The position numbers and the translations under genes are program-made. 64,000 nucleotides of DNA. Source: an uncultured Christensenellaceae bacterium (GTDB lineage Bacteria; Bacillota; Clostridia; Christensenellales; UBA3700). Shown here piece after piece: positions 54,242 to 63,217 of this stretch; positions within the stretch are counted from its first letter, which is position 1, and each line of letters opens with the position of its first letter. The notes under the pieces are model-generated. The model had not been told where the DNA came from, searched no databases, and was given only the letters and a program-made list of their open reading frames with translations. The DNA lies in the NCBI GenBank assembly GCA_944383895.1, contig CALWRH010000001.1, positions 185,199 to 249,198 on the forward strand. The letters are read 5' to 3'.

Positions 54242-55324
54242 TTATATTTCATTATCAGAATTGATCCTGCGCTCGCTGAGCTTATCGAAATAGTTGCCTG
54301 CGCAAATTATTTCAACGTCAGCCTTATCGTTTCGTTTAAGGTTTTCCGACTGACCGCACACAACGTTTTCGTCGCGTTTCAAAGCAACGAGATTGCCGTC
54401 TTTCGTGCTTATAACGGCGATAGCCGTCCACTTTCCTTCTTCCGACTTTATTGCCCTGACGTCTTTGGGATAAACACAAGCGCATACTATCTTGTTTTCG
54501 TAATTGCCTGCTATCGGAGAGGATAATACTTTGACCTCTTCTTCGTCATACATCTTGATACGGTATCCGTCTTCCCTCTTTTTAAGCGTTCCCGAAACAA
54601 TGCCTATATTCTCGTCAAGTCCCCTTATCACCGCAAGACTGCTAGGATTTTTGTACAGATGATAATAGTCGTCCGTCTGCTCGATCCTGCCGCCGTGTAT
54701 TACCGCGATCTTGTCCCCGAGAGTGCTCGCCTCCAAGATTCTGTCGGTAGCGTAAATAACCGCAGCGCCCGTATTTTCTACTGCCTGATACAACAGTCCG
54801 AACAAATTTCTTCTCAGCGAATAATCTATTTTTCTGAAAATATTGTCGAGCAGATAGAGTTTGCTTTCTCTTATGAATATCCTTGCAAGCAACACTCTGC
54901 AAGCCTGCACTTCAGTAAGCTCTTTAACTTTTACGTTGAGAAGATCGTTGATTCTGAAAAGATCTGCGACATATCCGAGCCTTGATGAGATATAAGCATC
55001 GTCACGCTTTCTGAGAACAAGCGGTCTGATGACGTTCTTGAGTACGCTTTGCCTTTTATTGAGGCTGCCGTCATCGAAACTGTACGTTATATCCCTGTCC
55101 TCAGGCGGTATTTCTCTGAGCTCTTTGCCGCAAAGCAAAATACTGCCCTGATAATCTTCAAGTCCTGCAAGCGCTCGCATGAGAGAAGTCTTGCCCTGAT
55201 TCTGCCCTCCGAAAACGCAGAGTTTATCCCCATGCAACAGCTCAAAACTCACATCTCCTACCGCATCGTAACCGCCGTAATATGTCAATGACAAATCTTT
55301 GACTTTGAGTATAACGTTTTCCAT
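54242..55324 (-). CDS. Degenerate MalK/UgpC-like ABC ATPase
   Basis: A 360-residue protein with the layout of sugar-importer ATPases (nucleotide-binding domain to about residue 235, then a TOBE-type domain), but several catalytic motifs are altered. Walker A is kept as GGQNQGKTS (39-47). The Q-loop Gln position reads FDD, the signature reads LTEVQ (136-140) instead of LSGGQ, Walker B reads LYLLDN with Asn161 in place of the catalytic Glu, and the H-loop reads YATD with Asp194 in place of His. It may bind ATP but is unlikely to hydrolyse it normally. No permease or binding protein is adjacent. The promoter places transcription start two or three bases before the ATG. Confidence 0.8.
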   Translation of the reverse strand: MENVILKVKDLSLTYYGGYDAVGDVSFELLHGDKLCVFGGQNQGKTSLMRALAGLEDYQGSILLCGKELREIPPEDRDITYSFDDGSLNKRQSVLKNVIRPLVLRKRDDAYISSRLGYVADLFRINDLLNVKVKELTEVQACRVLLARIFIRESKLYLLDNIFRKIDYSLRRNLFGLLYQAVENTGAAVIYATDRILEASTLGDKIAVIHGGRIEQTDDYYHLYKNPSSLAVIRGLDENIGIVSGTLKKREDGYRIKMYDEEEVKVLSSPIAGNYENKIVCACVYPKDVRAIKSEEGKWTAIAVISTKDGNLVALKRDENVVCGQSENLKRNDKADVEIICAGNYFDKLSERRINSDNEI

Positions 55325-55333
55325 AGCTCTTAT

Positions 55334-55362
55334 ATTATAAAATATAGTCGCGTCTTATGCAA
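55334..55362 (-). promoter_or_regulatory. Promoter of the degenerate ABC ATPase gene
   Basis: TTGCAT (55362-55357), 17-base spacer, TATAAT (55339-55334) on the minus strand. Only nine bases separate the -10 box from the ATG at 55324, so the mRNA is leaderless or nearly so. Confidence 0.7.
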
Positions 55363-55883
55363 CCGAATATCAGAATTTAACTTTTACAATTATATTTACA
55401 TATTGCGCGTTATTATACTGTTTTTTGTCTTAGCCGATGCAACATGTGCCGTATGCGCCCGTATAGCTGCTTCTTTTCGATAAATAATTTAATCCGCAAC
55501 AAAAGCGTTCAATAAAACCGCAGCTCTTTTTTAACGTGCTTTACATTACTGAATTGTTTTTATTTACTTAATAATACTTAATACTAATTGATAATAATTT
55601 ATTATATTGTGTAAATAATTGATTTAATTAAAATATTTCAGATCGCAAACTTTCAACGTTTCAAAATATTACAGTAATCAATTTTACTTATATCAACATC
55701 ACATATAAACGAGCGACTTCCTTACTCACGCTCTGCAAAACGTATAGCTTTGCATTGCTTTGTTTTTATTATCTCCGAAATCATTGTTTCCTTTGCTTAG
55801 TTTCCTTATAAAACAATTATTTGTTTTCTTCTCTTCAGACAATTTTGAAAATTCATTATACTGTTATTATGACGCTCACGCGT
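55363..55883. other. Long AT-rich non-coding region
   Basis: About 520 bases between two divergent transport genes, with very high A+T around 55530-55680. No open frame with a ribosome binding site, no tRNA-like or repeat structure, and no hairpin with a T-tract was found by reading. It might hold regulatory sites for the sugar symporter or a decayed gene; nothing can be specified. Confidence 0.4.
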
Positions 55884-55913
55884 TTGCGTTGCACGCGCAA
55901 GCTATGATATAAT
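55884..55913 (+). promoter_or_regulatory. Promoter of the GPH-family symporter gene
   Basis: TTGCGT (55884-55889), 18-base spacer, TATAAT (55908-55913) preceded by TGA, giving an extended -10. The leader is about 55 bases, with AAGGGG before the ATG. Confidence 0.65.
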
Positions 55914-55976
55914 GTCTTTAAGCGCGTGAGGAGTGTTACATCTTTATATGCGCTATAAAACTACAAGGGGATTTTT

Positions 55977-57530
55977 ATGGCATCTTACAAAAAGCTAAGT
56001 CTTGAAGAGCGTGCCGCAAAAGAAAACTGCGACCCCAAAGATTACGTTTCTACAAAAGAGTGTATTCTTTACGGCGCGGCAGATCTGTTCGGCGGCGGAC
56101 AAGCGGCGTTTCTCTCAGTTATCCTTCTCGCCTTCTTCACCAATATTATAGGTATCGAAGCAGCGATCGCAAGCACGATCATAATGGTTTCCAAGATATG
56201 GGACGCAGTTTCAGACCCGGCTATGGGTCTTATATCTGAGAACTCGCGTTTCAGACTCGGCAGAAGAAAACCTTTTATGATAATAGGCGGCATCCTGATA
56301 CCTTTCGGCCTTGCCTTTCTCTTCGCGCCCATACAGGAAATGGAAGAGCCTTCGCAGATAACATGGATGGTATTCGCATATATCATATACTGCACGATAT
56401 CGACGATATCTCAGGTACCGTATATGTCGATGAGCTCGGATATATCCATGGATTACCGCCAGCGCAACAAGGCAAACACATGGAAACTCATATTCGACAT
56501 TATCGCTGCGGGACTTCTTTATCTGATACCAAGCCTTATGTGGAATAAAGTCGTAGGCGAAAACGCAACTATTTCTTATACGACTTTCTATTACATTATA
56601 GTGTTCGGTTTCGGATTGTTCTTCGCGATACCTCTTATCGTTGCAGGACTGACCGTCAAAGAACGCACACCGTACAACGAGCAGCCCAAACAAAAATTCA
56701 GTATCAAAGAATATTTCAAAGGACTTACCGTAAAATCGTATATCTGGCATATCCTGATGTACGTTACGGCGTTCCTGACAATGGATCTTGTCAGCGCGGT
56801 CGCGATTTACTATACTGACTACATCGGCGGCACTATCAACGGCGTACAGGTAGATCTCGGATTTATGAAAATAGATATGGGTTCTATAATGATCATAGGC
56901 CCCATGATGGTCTTTGCCGCGGTAGGCATAGTTATAGCTTACGTCATTAAAGCTAAATATTCAAAGCAGGCAGCTTTCCGCGCAGGACTTCCTCTCTACA
57001 TCATAGGCGCGATACTTCTCGCATGCTATCAGCCGAGCTGGAACCCGATACTCATCCCCGTATTTGCAGCGATAATGGGACTCGGATTTGCAGGCGCGCA
57101 ATCCATGCCGTGGCTCGTATTTGCAGACACCGTCGACGTTGCAGAGCTCAAACTCGGCTACCGTCCAACAGCCAACATGTCAGGCGTTATGACATTCACG
57201 CGTAAAGTCGCAACAGCAGTCGGCACAGGTATGGTGGGTTGGGTGCTCACCGCGGTACATTACGTCAAACCCGTATACGACAGCGAAACAGGCAAAAGCA
57301 TACTCCAGCAACAGCCCGACAGCGTTCTGCTTGCAATACGCCTTCTGATAGCGATATCCGTAACCGTTCTTCTTACGATAGGCTTTATAGCGTCGATAAA
57401 ATACAAGGTTACCAACAAACGCCTCGAGCGCATAAGATATTTCGTAAACAAGCGCAAAGAAAGCGGCGAAGAAAGCTTTACCGAAGAAGAGATGCAAGAA
57501 TATCTCGCTCTCAAGAAAAAGCTGTGCTGA
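55977..57530 (+). CDS. GPH-family sodium/sugar symporter (MFS fold)
   Basis: A 517-residue protein with about twelve membrane helices. The glycoside-pentoside-hexuronide signature is visible in KIWDAVSDPAMGLISEN and in the loop FRLGRRKPFMIIGG. It should import a sugar or glycoside with a cation. The C-terminus is a cytoplasmic charged tail. The gene is monocistronic with its own promoter and terminator. The sugar is unknown, and no glycosidase gene is near. The first 25 residues are hydrophilic. Confidence 0.9.
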   Translation: MASYKKLSLEERAAKENCDPKDYVSTKECILYGAADLFGGGQAAFLSVILLAFFTNIIGIEAAIASTIIMVSKIWDAVSDPAMGLISENSRFRLGRRKPFMIIGGILIPFGLAFLFAPIQEMEEPSQITWMVFAYIIYCTISTISQVPYMSMSSDISMDYRQRNKANTWKLIFDIIAAGLLYLIPSLMWNKVVGENATISYTTFYYIIVFGFGLFFAIPLIVAGLTVKERTPYNEQPKQKFSIKEYFKGLTVKSYIWHILMYVTAFLTMDLVSAVAIYYTDYIGGTINGVQVDLGFMKIDMGSIMIIGPMMVFAAVGIVIAYVIKAKYSKQAAFRAGLPLYIIGAILLACYQPSWNPILIPVFAAIMGLGFAGAQSMPWLVFADTVDVAELKLGYRPTANMSGVMTFTRKVATAVGTGMVGWVLTAVHYVKPVYDSETGKSILQQQPDSVLLAIRLLIAISVTVLLTIGFIASIKYKVTNKRLERIRYFVNKRKESGEESFTEEEMQEYLALKKKLC

Positions 57531-57555
57531 AACCGACAACGCTAAACACGAAACG

Positions 57556-57586
57556 TCCCGCGGTGATTATACCGCGGGATTTTTTG
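57556..57586 (+). terminator. Terminator of the symporter gene
   Basis: TCCCGCGGT (57556-57564) pairs with ACCGCGGGA (57571-57579), followed by TTTTTT. Confidence 0.9.
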
Positions 57587-57840
57587 TCCGCAATCATAGA
57601 AATGTCTTAGCAACATACATTAGCTGATTTTACGCAAGAAGATAATCAATTCAAATGCATTTATACTGTAAAAACAAATAAATCGTGCCTTTTTCATCTT
57701 TACAGCACTTAAATTATGACGACTTCTTTCAACAAACTTAAGAATCTTATATAATATCAGCAGTTTCGATAACAATATGTTTTGACTCTGTTTTCTTTGT
57801 ATAAATGAAATTGTTATGTCTGCATCGGTCTGAAACAAAG
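57587..57840. other. Non-coding region between the symporter gene and ruvC
   Basis: About 250 AT-rich bases, part of a 367-base gap that also contains the two terminators. A minus-strand open frame of 72 codons exists but starts at TTG without a ribosome binding site and is not credible. Nothing else was recognised. Confidence 0.4.
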
Positions 57841-57861
57841 AAAAAACGAGGGATCGCCTCG
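57841..57861 (-). terminator. Terminator after ruvC
   Basis: On the minus strand CGAGG pairs with CCTCG (57861-57857 and 57851-57847), followed by TTTTTT. Confidence 0.7.
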
Positions 57862-57897
57862 GTCAAAATCAAATTCGAATTATCCGTAAATAAAGCC

Positions 57898-58389
57898 TTA
57901 TATAGAAAACAACCCGCCGAGCCTTGCAGCCTGCGCGTGAGTAAGCGCGACTGCGAGAGCGTCTGCCGCGTCGTCGGGCTTTGGGATCGACTTAAGGCGC
58001 AGCATACGCGTTACCATATACTGCATCTGTTTTTTATCCGCCTTGCCGTATCCCGTGATCGCCTGTTTTATCTGCATAGGCGTATATTCGTAAAGTCTGC
58101 CGCATCTGTCAGAACAAGCAAGCAGGACCACGCCTCTCGCCTGTGCTACGTTTATGCCCGTCGTGATGTTTTTCGTAAAGAACAATTCTTCTATCGCAAC
58201 GCAATCGGGCTTGAATTTATCGAAAAGCGCGTTGATACCGTCGTAAATCATATGCAATCTCGCAGGTACGCTTTCGTTTTTAGGCGTTTCGATAACGCCG
58301 TAATCTATCGCCGTAACGTTTCCTTTTTCGCTGTTTACGATACCGTATCCCACGATAGCAAGACCGGGGTCAATGCCCATGATTATCAT
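57898..58389 (-). CDS. ruvC: Crossover junction endodeoxyribonuclease RuvC
   Basis: RuvC resolves Holliday junctions together with RuvAB. The 163-residue protein has the first catalytic Asp in MGIDPGLAIVGYG, Glu in AIEELFFTKN, and the terminal acidic pair in PDDAADALAVALTH. The length is normal. Its ATG overlaps the proA stop (ATGA at 58389-58386). It is encoded far from ruvAB (15046-15651 and 13979-15049). Confidence 0.95.
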   Translation of the reverse strand: MIIMGIDPGLAIVGYGIVNSEKGNVTAIDYGVIETPKNESVPARLHMIYDGINALFDKFKPDCVAIEELFFTKNITTGINVAQARGVVLLACSDRCGRLYEYTPMQIKQAITGYGKADKKQMQYMVTRMLRLKSIPKPDDAADALAVALTHAQAARLGGLFSI

Positions 58390-59630
58390 TTACGCACCTG
58401 ACCGTTGCCGCGCACGATGTATTTTTCGCTCGTGAGCTGTTTTAGTCCGAGAGGTCCTCTCGCATGTAATTTTTGAGTAGAAATGCCTATTTCCGCTCCG
58501 AAACCGAACTCGAAACCGTCAGTAAAACGCGTGCTCGCATTGACGTATACGCATGCGCTGTCGACTTTGGACACAAAATATTCCGCAGCCTTTTCGTCTT
58601 TGGTAAGTATACCGTCACTGTGACTTGTACTGTGAGAATTGACTCTATCGACCGCCTCTGCAACACCGTCGACTATGTATACCGTCAGCACCTTGTCGCC
58701 GTGCTCTTTATAATATTCATCTTCATCGCAAGGCTCGATTATGTCGCAATATCCGCGCGCCTCGTCGCTGCCGTTTACTACGCAGCCGTTAACCTCGAGA
58801 TACAGACAGACCATAGGCAGAAATTCTTTGGCAATGCTCCTGTCAACAAGCAACTGTTCGAGCGCGTTGCATGTAGAAGGACGGCTGAGCTTTGCATTTG
58901 CGACCACTTCGACAGCAGACTCGAGATCCGCCGTCTTCTCGACGTAGAGATGACAGTTACCGCCCGCACTTGCAATTACGGGCATAAGCGCGTTTTCAAG
59001 CACGAACTTTTTGAGTCCGTCGCCTCCGCGCGGTATTATAACGTCGATATATTTGCTCTGACGAAGCATTGCAAGCGATCCTTCTCTCGTCACGTCGTCG
59101 ACAAACGCTACGATATTTCGGCTGATAACGCCGCTTTTTTCTATCGCATCGCCGATAATGCCCGCAAGTATCCTGTTGCTGTTTATAGCCTCTTTTCCGC
59201 CGCGAAGTATAACGCAGTTGCCTGACTTTATGCAAAGCGCGGCAACGTCTGCGGTAACGTTGGGACGGGATTCGTATATAACGCCTATCACACCGAGAGG
59301 GACCCTGACCTTGCTGATCTCAAGCCCGTTGGGGCGCGTCCACGTTTCAGTGATTTCGCCGACGGGATCATCGAGTTTCGCAACGTCGCGCACGCCTTCG
59401 CAAATTGCCGCAATACGGGCATCGTTAAGGCGCAGCCTGTCTTTCATGGATTCGCTTAGCGTGCTTGCAGCGTCTATATCCTTTTGGTTCTCTGCAAGGA
59501 TATCTGCTTTTTTAGCCTCGATTTCGTCCGCTATCGCAAGCAGGATCTCGTTTTTCTTGCCGCTCGACAAAGTCGCGAGATCGTAACTCGCTTTTTTAGC
59601 CAGAGCGCATATACTTTCTATATCGACCAT
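58386..59630 (-). CDS. proA: Gamma-glutamyl phosphate reductase
   Basis: ProA reduces gamma-glutamyl phosphate to glutamate semialdehyde in proline synthesis. The 414-residue protein shows VPLGVIGVIYESRPNVTADVAALC, LRGGKEAINSN, IIPRGGDGL and the catalytic cysteine in LSRPSTCNALEQLLV. Its C-terminus ends RFTDGFEFGFGAEIGISTQKLHARGPLGL-type sequence typical of the family. proB is not in the window. It is followed by ruvC with overlapping codons. Confidence 0.97.
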   Translation of the reverse strand: MVDIESICALAKKASYDLATLSSGKKNEILLAIADEIEAKKADILAENQKDIDAASTLSESMKDRLRLNDARIAAICEGVRDVAKLDDPVGEITETWTRPNGLEISKVRVPLGVIGVIYESRPNVTADVAALCIKSGNCVILRGGKEAINSNRILAGIIGDAIEKSGVISRNIVAFVDDVTREGSLAMLRQSKYIDVIIPRGGDGLKKFVLENALMPVIASAGGNCHLYVEKTADLESAVEVVANAKLSRPSTCNALEQLLVDRSIAKEFLPMVCLYLEVNGCVVNGSDEARGYCDIIEPCDEDEYYKEHGDKVLTVYIVDGVAEAVDRVNSHSTSHSDGILTKDEKAAEYFVSKVDSACVYVNASTRFTDGFEFGFGAEIGISTQKLHARGPLGLKQLTSEKYIVRGNGQVRK

Positions 59631-59679
59631 AAAATCCTCCTATATGGAGTAAAAACGGGACGACGCCCGTTTTTATCTG

Positions 59680-60423
59680 TTATTCTTCTTCCTCTTCTTC
59701 GGTTAGTTCTGCGTTGTGATATACGTCCTGAACGTCGTCGTTTTCTTCGAGCATATCGAGGAGGCGCTTTACCTTAGCCTCTGTTTCGGGATCGACTTTT
59801 ACGGTATTGGAAGGCACCATCGTGAGCTCTGCCGAAATGACCGTAAGCGACTTATTTCCTTCGATAGCCTGTTTTACCGTTTCGAAATCCGCCACCTGCG
59901 TGTAGATCTCGTATACGTCTTCGTCAGCAACGACGTCGTCCGCTCCTGCCTCGAGAGCTATTTCCATCATCGTATCTTCGTCGACATCGCCTTTTTCTAC
60001 GACGATAACGCCTTTTTTATCGAACATATAGCTGACGCAACCCGTAGTGCCGAGATTGCCGCCGCATTTGTCGAAGTGATGTCTGACGTCGCTTGCAGTA
60101 CGGTTTTTGTTGTCGGTAAGCGTCCTTACGATGACCGCAACGCCGCCCGCAGCGTAACCTTCGTAGGTGATCTCTTCGTAATTGACCGCATTGAGATCGC
60201 CGCTCGCTTTCTTGATGCCTCTGACGATATTGTCGTTGGGCATGTTGTTGGCTTTAGCCTTGGCGATAACGTCGCGCAGTTTCGAGTTTATATTGGGATC
60301 GGGACCGCCCGCCTTTACCGCAACCGCGATCTCTCTGCCGATCTTGGTAAATACGTTGGCGCGCTTAGCGTCCGCCGCTCCTTTTTTGTTTTTAATGTTG
60401 GCCCATTTGCTATGTCCTGACAT
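59680..60423 (-). CDS. YebC/PmpR family regulator or translation factor
   Basis: A 247-residue YebC protein beginning [16 protein letters not shown], the family N-terminus. Other conserved parts are [28 protein letters not shown] and [13 protein letters not shown]. YebC homologues act as transcriptional regulators or assist ribosomes at proline stretches. The ATG at 60423 has GGAGG eight bases upstream; longer in-frame starts are rejected. It lies upstream of proA. Confidence 0.95.
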   Translation of the reverse strand: MSGHSKWANIKNKKGAADAKRANVFTKIGREIAVAVKAGGPDPNINSKLRDVIAKAKANNMPNDNIVRGIKKASGDLNAVNYEEITYEGYAAGGVAVIVRTLTDNKNRTASDVRHHFDKCGGNLGTTGCVSYMFDKKGVIVVEKGDVDEDTMMEIALEAGADDVVADEDVYEIYTQVADFETVKQAIEGNKSLTVISAELTMVPSNTVKVDPETEAKVKRLLDMLEENDDVQDVYHNAELTEEEEEE

Positions 60424-60457
60424 GCAGAATTCCTCCGTAGCTGTAATTAACGCTATT

Positions 60458-60486
60458 ATTTTATACCAAAACACGCGCAAAAGCAA
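60458..60486 (-). promoter_or_regulatory. Promoter of yebC
   Basis: TTGCTT (60486-60481), 17-base spacer, TAAAAT (60463-60458) on the minus strand. Confidence 0.6.
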
Positions 60487-60510
60487 GGCGAAGAACGATA
60501 ATTATTATAA

Positions 60511-60894
60511 TTATAAAAAATTTGTTCCTGCGATTTCTTCTCTATCTAAATTCAGAATAACGTTATCAAAATCCTCTACCGCAACTATCTCTTTTCCGCA
60601 ACTGAGAAAGCTGTATTTCCATATCCCGCGCCCGGATAAGGATTTATAAAATATATCTTTTACTTCATCAGTCAGCTTTCCTGACACCAGAATTGCGCCG
60701 TCCATACCGTCCCACGGTCCGATTTTCACACCATTTATTGCACAAATGTCCTTTTTTCCGTTCAACAATGGATTCTCACTGTCAAATTCTCCGGAGCCGT
60801 CATCAGGAAAACAGACTTCGAAATCCAATTGCCTGTCAAATAAAAAATCGTATAATTCTTTTATCTTATCTTTATCGGTTATCGGTATAAACAT
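60511..60894 (-). CDS. Hypothetical protein, 127 residues
   Basis: A soluble, acidic protein of alpha/beta appearance (IPITDKDKIKELYDFLFDRQ, then ICAINGVKIGPWDGMDGAIL, then DEVKDIFYKSLSGRGIW). No family or motif is recognised. Its composition is more AT-rich and less typical than its neighbours, which might mean recent arrival. ATG at 60894 has only a weak AGAGAG upstream. It is placed between yebC and the TrmH-type gene. Confidence 0.6.
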   Translation of the reverse strand: MFIPITDKDKIKELYDFLFDRQLDFEVCFPDDGSGEFDSENPLLNGKKDICAINGVKIGPWDGMDGAILVSGKLTDEVKDIFYKSLSGRGIWKYSFLSCGKEIVAVEDFDNVILNLDREEIAGTNFL

Positions 60895-61039
60895 TATAAC
60901 TCTCTCTTAGATTTACGATTGTCGGTCTTTTTTGAGCGTTTGAATTACGTCCCGTAAAAACAGAATTTTCAGACCGTACAATGTTACGATCGGATTGCTT
61001 GGTTTATAAATTGCTTTTTCTCAGCAAAGACAGTCAATG

Positions 61040-61807
61040 TTATTTCTCGAATACGAGCGTGTACATCGCAACGCTCATAGCTACAGCGGCGTTGAGCGAC
61101 TGCATGCCGTCTTTCATAGGAAGAGCGAGAATTTTGTCTGCGCGCTTTCTGAAATACGGAGAGATGCCGTGCGCCTCGTTTCCGGCAACGAGAGCAAAAG
61201 GACGGTCTTTATCGATAGCAGTTTCGTATATATTTTCTCCTCCCATATCGAGAGCGTAGACATTGTGTCTTTCAAGCAGTTTTTCAACCTCGTCATCACT
61301 CGACGCGCTGACGATATTGACGTTGAATACGCCGCCCATAGATCCTCTTATGACCTTGCCTGACGTCCAATCAGTACAATTGACCGCAAGTATCTGGTTT
61401 ATTCCGCACGCAACGCACGTTCTGACTATCGTGCCGAAGTTCCCGGGATCCGAAATGCCGTCAAGCACCGCGACGTCCTCTTTTATAACGCGTTTTTCAA
61501 GCGGCATGGCGACAACTGCGACAATGCCCGCAGGTGAAGTCGTATCGCTTATCTGCTGCATGCACTTGTCGGACACTTCGTAAATTCTGGTCCTCGTACC
61601 TTCGTACTTTCTCAGAACGTCGAAGAACTGTTCGACCTTATCCTGCGTGACGATAATGCTGTCGACGATAACGTCTTCGGAAAGATCCCTGACGATATTC
61701 GCCCCTTCGGCAAGGAGCTTGCCTTCTTTGTAGCGCGTTTCCTTGTCTTTGAGCGACTTGAAATATTTGATTTTAGCGTTCGCAACGCTTGTGATAGTTT
61801 CTCTCAT
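61040..61807 (-). CDS. TrmH family (SPOUT) RNA methyltransferase
   Basis: A 255-residue 2'-O-ribose methyltransferase of the TrmH/RlmB group. It has an N-terminal L30e-like substrate-binding domain (ITSVANAKIKYFKSLKDKETR) and a SPOUT knot with motifs DPGNFGTIVRTC, GNEAHGIS and SLNAAVAMSVAMY. The target is probably 23S rRNA or a tRNA. In Firmicutes a gene of this type (ysgA) follows rplT; here a broken lipoprotein gene lies between them. Confidence 0.92.
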   Translation of the reverse strand: MRETITSVANAKIKYFKSLKDKETRYKEGKLLAEGANIVRDLSEDVIVDSIIVTQDKVEQFFDVLRKYEGTRTRIYEVSDKCMQQISDTTSPAGIVAVVAMPLEKRVIKEDVAVLDGISDPGNFGTIVRTCVACGINQILAVNCTDWTSGKVIRGSMGGVFNVNIVSASSDDEVEKLLERHNVYALDMGGENIYETAIDKDRPFALVAGNEAHGISPYFRKRADKILALPMKDGMQSLNAAVAMSVAMYTLVFEK

Positions 61808-61816
61808 GATTTTATT

Positions 61817-62446
61817 TTAACATAACTTCATTGCTATTTCAAGACCGTGTTTTGTTTTAGCGGTAAAGAGTGCAATCTCATCAGCCCACTCCGCCTTGTC
61901 CGGAATTGTCGGTGATCTCGAGCTTGATATAATTTACGCCATCAGGGATCTCTACGCAAAGATACGTCATGTCGGTTTTCCAGCCTATACCGCTCTTTTT
62001 ATAAAGCTCAGTGCCGTTTGCAAGAACTCTGACAGTAGCGTTGGCATAAGCTCCCCACGGATCGTTATCTCTTATCACTTTATCAATACCGACGTATGCA
62101 GAAAACCGATTAAAGCCCCTCGTGCCGAGATCATCGTATACGATTACGGAATACGCGTGAGCAAAAAATCCGTGCCCGAATTCCTTTCATCACCGTCAAC
62201 GTATAACGACAACGGATTTCCGTCGCTGCCCTGATTGGTCGCCAGCGAGCCGTATTCGAGATAGGTTCCGCTCGGTGCGGCAAATTCGTCGAGATATATT
62301 TCGCGCTCTTCGCCCTGAACCGTTGTTTCTCCGTTTTCTTTGTTTTGATCGTCAGAATCGACTTTGGTTTTGCAAGCCGTAAGAGTTACGAAAGCAAGCA
62401 ATATCAAAATCAGCGACATTAAAACAAACTCAGCTCTTTTTCTCAT
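61817..62446 (-). pseudogene. Frameshifted lipoprotein gene with NPCBM-like domain
   Basis: The frame starts with a lipoprotein signal (MRKRAEFVLMSL, lipobox LTAC), with AAAGG before ATG at 62446, and stops after LLTRIP at about 62144. In the next frame the sequence continues as FAHAYSVIVYDDLGT and FSAYVGIDKVIRDNDPWG, which fits the NPCBM carbohydrate-binding domain (H, YDL, F-x-x-x-VGID). This suggests a base lost in a run of six T. The second frame stops after SGQGGVG at 61881, while the third frame continues EWADEIALF to a stop at 61817, matching the usual end of the domain. Two frameshifts therefore break the gene. A sequencing error could explain one of them but hardly both. Confidence 0.7.
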
Positions 62447-62587
62447 ATCTGTAACCTTTAGCATTGATAAAAATAATACTTTTCAAAACGGAATTATACC
62501 ATCTGCAAGATGTCAGGTCATTTGCAAACGAGATCATATTGCATTTTTCTGTATTTTACAGACTTACTCAAAAGATCCGACAGACAT

Positions 62588-62618
62588 AAAAAATCCGCCT
62601 TGTTTTCACAAGACGGAT
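62588..62618 (-). terminator. Terminator of the infC-rpmI-rplT operon
   Basis: An 11-bp stem (ATCCGTCTTGT/ACAAGGCGGAT on the minus strand, one G-T pair, GAAA loop) followed by a T-tract. Confidence 0.9.
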
Positions 62619-62639
62619 ATCAGACTAATATTTATATGA

Positions 62640-62984
62640 TTAAGCCTTAGCCTTTTCGCAGAGAGCTGCAAATGCCGCGCTGTCGTTGACTGCGAGATCT
62701 GCAAGAACCTTTCTGTTGAGGTTGATACCCTGCTTTTTAAGACCGTTCATGAATCTGCTGTAAGAAAGGCCGTTCATCCTTGCGCCTGCATTGATACGAG
62801 CGATCCAGAGCTGACGGAACTGTCTCTTCTTGTTCTTTCTGCCGACATAAGCATAGTTCTGAGACTTCATTACAGCTTCGCGAGCGATTCTGTAAAGTTT
62901 GGACTTAGCGCCCCAGTAACCCTTTGCTGCCTTCAATATCTTTCTGCGTTTTTTAACTGCGTTTACGCCTCTTTTGATTCTCAT
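62640..62984 (-). CDS. rplT: 50S ribosomal protein L20
   Basis: The 114-residue protein begins [28 protein letters not shown] and contains [22 protein letters not shown], both highly typical of L20. It is essential for early 50S assembly and, in Firmicutes, represses its own operon by binding the infC leader. It follows rpmI by 16 bases. Confidence 0.98.
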   Translation of the reverse strand: MRIKRGVNAVKKRRKILKAAKGYWGAKSKLYRIAREAVMKSQNYAYVGRKNKKRQFRQLWIARINAGARMNGLSYSRFMNGLKKQGINLNRKVLADLAVNDSAAFAALCEKAKA

Positions 62985-63000
62985 ATTCTTATACCTCCGA

Positions 63001-63189
63001 TTAGATCATGCCCTTTATGGTTTTAGCCTGAGTCTGGTCGACAAACGCCGCCTTTCTCAAACCGCGCTTTCTCTTGGGCGATTTTTTGCTAAGAATATGT
63101 CTGCGGTTCATCTTAGCTCTCTTAATTTTGCCGCTTCCGGTCAGCGAAAAACGCTTTTTCGCGCCGCTATGTGTTTTTTGTTTTGGCAT
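63001..63189 (-). CDS. rpmI: 50S ribosomal protein L35
   Basis: A 62-residue basic protein starting [24 protein letters not shown], the standard L35 N-terminus. ATG at 63189 is preceded by GGAGG; an in-frame TTG five codons upstream is rejected. Confidence 0.97.
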   Translation of the reverse strand: MPKQKTHSGAKKRFSLTGSGKIKRAKMNRRHILSKKSPKRKRGLRKAAFVDQTQAKTIKGMI

Positions 63190-63217
63190 TTTCTTGTCCT
63201 CCAAAAATATTTCTGTG

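Noticed and set aside
57620-57838. Minus-strand 72-codon frame near the ruvC terminator
   Set aside because: It starts at TTG without a ribosome binding site in AT-rich sequence and lies beyond the ruvC terminator.
61881-62464. Two separate small genes (62144-62464 and 61881-62078)
   Set aside because: The reading frames join across a T run into one lipoprotein with an NPCBM-like domain, so they are treated as one broken gene.
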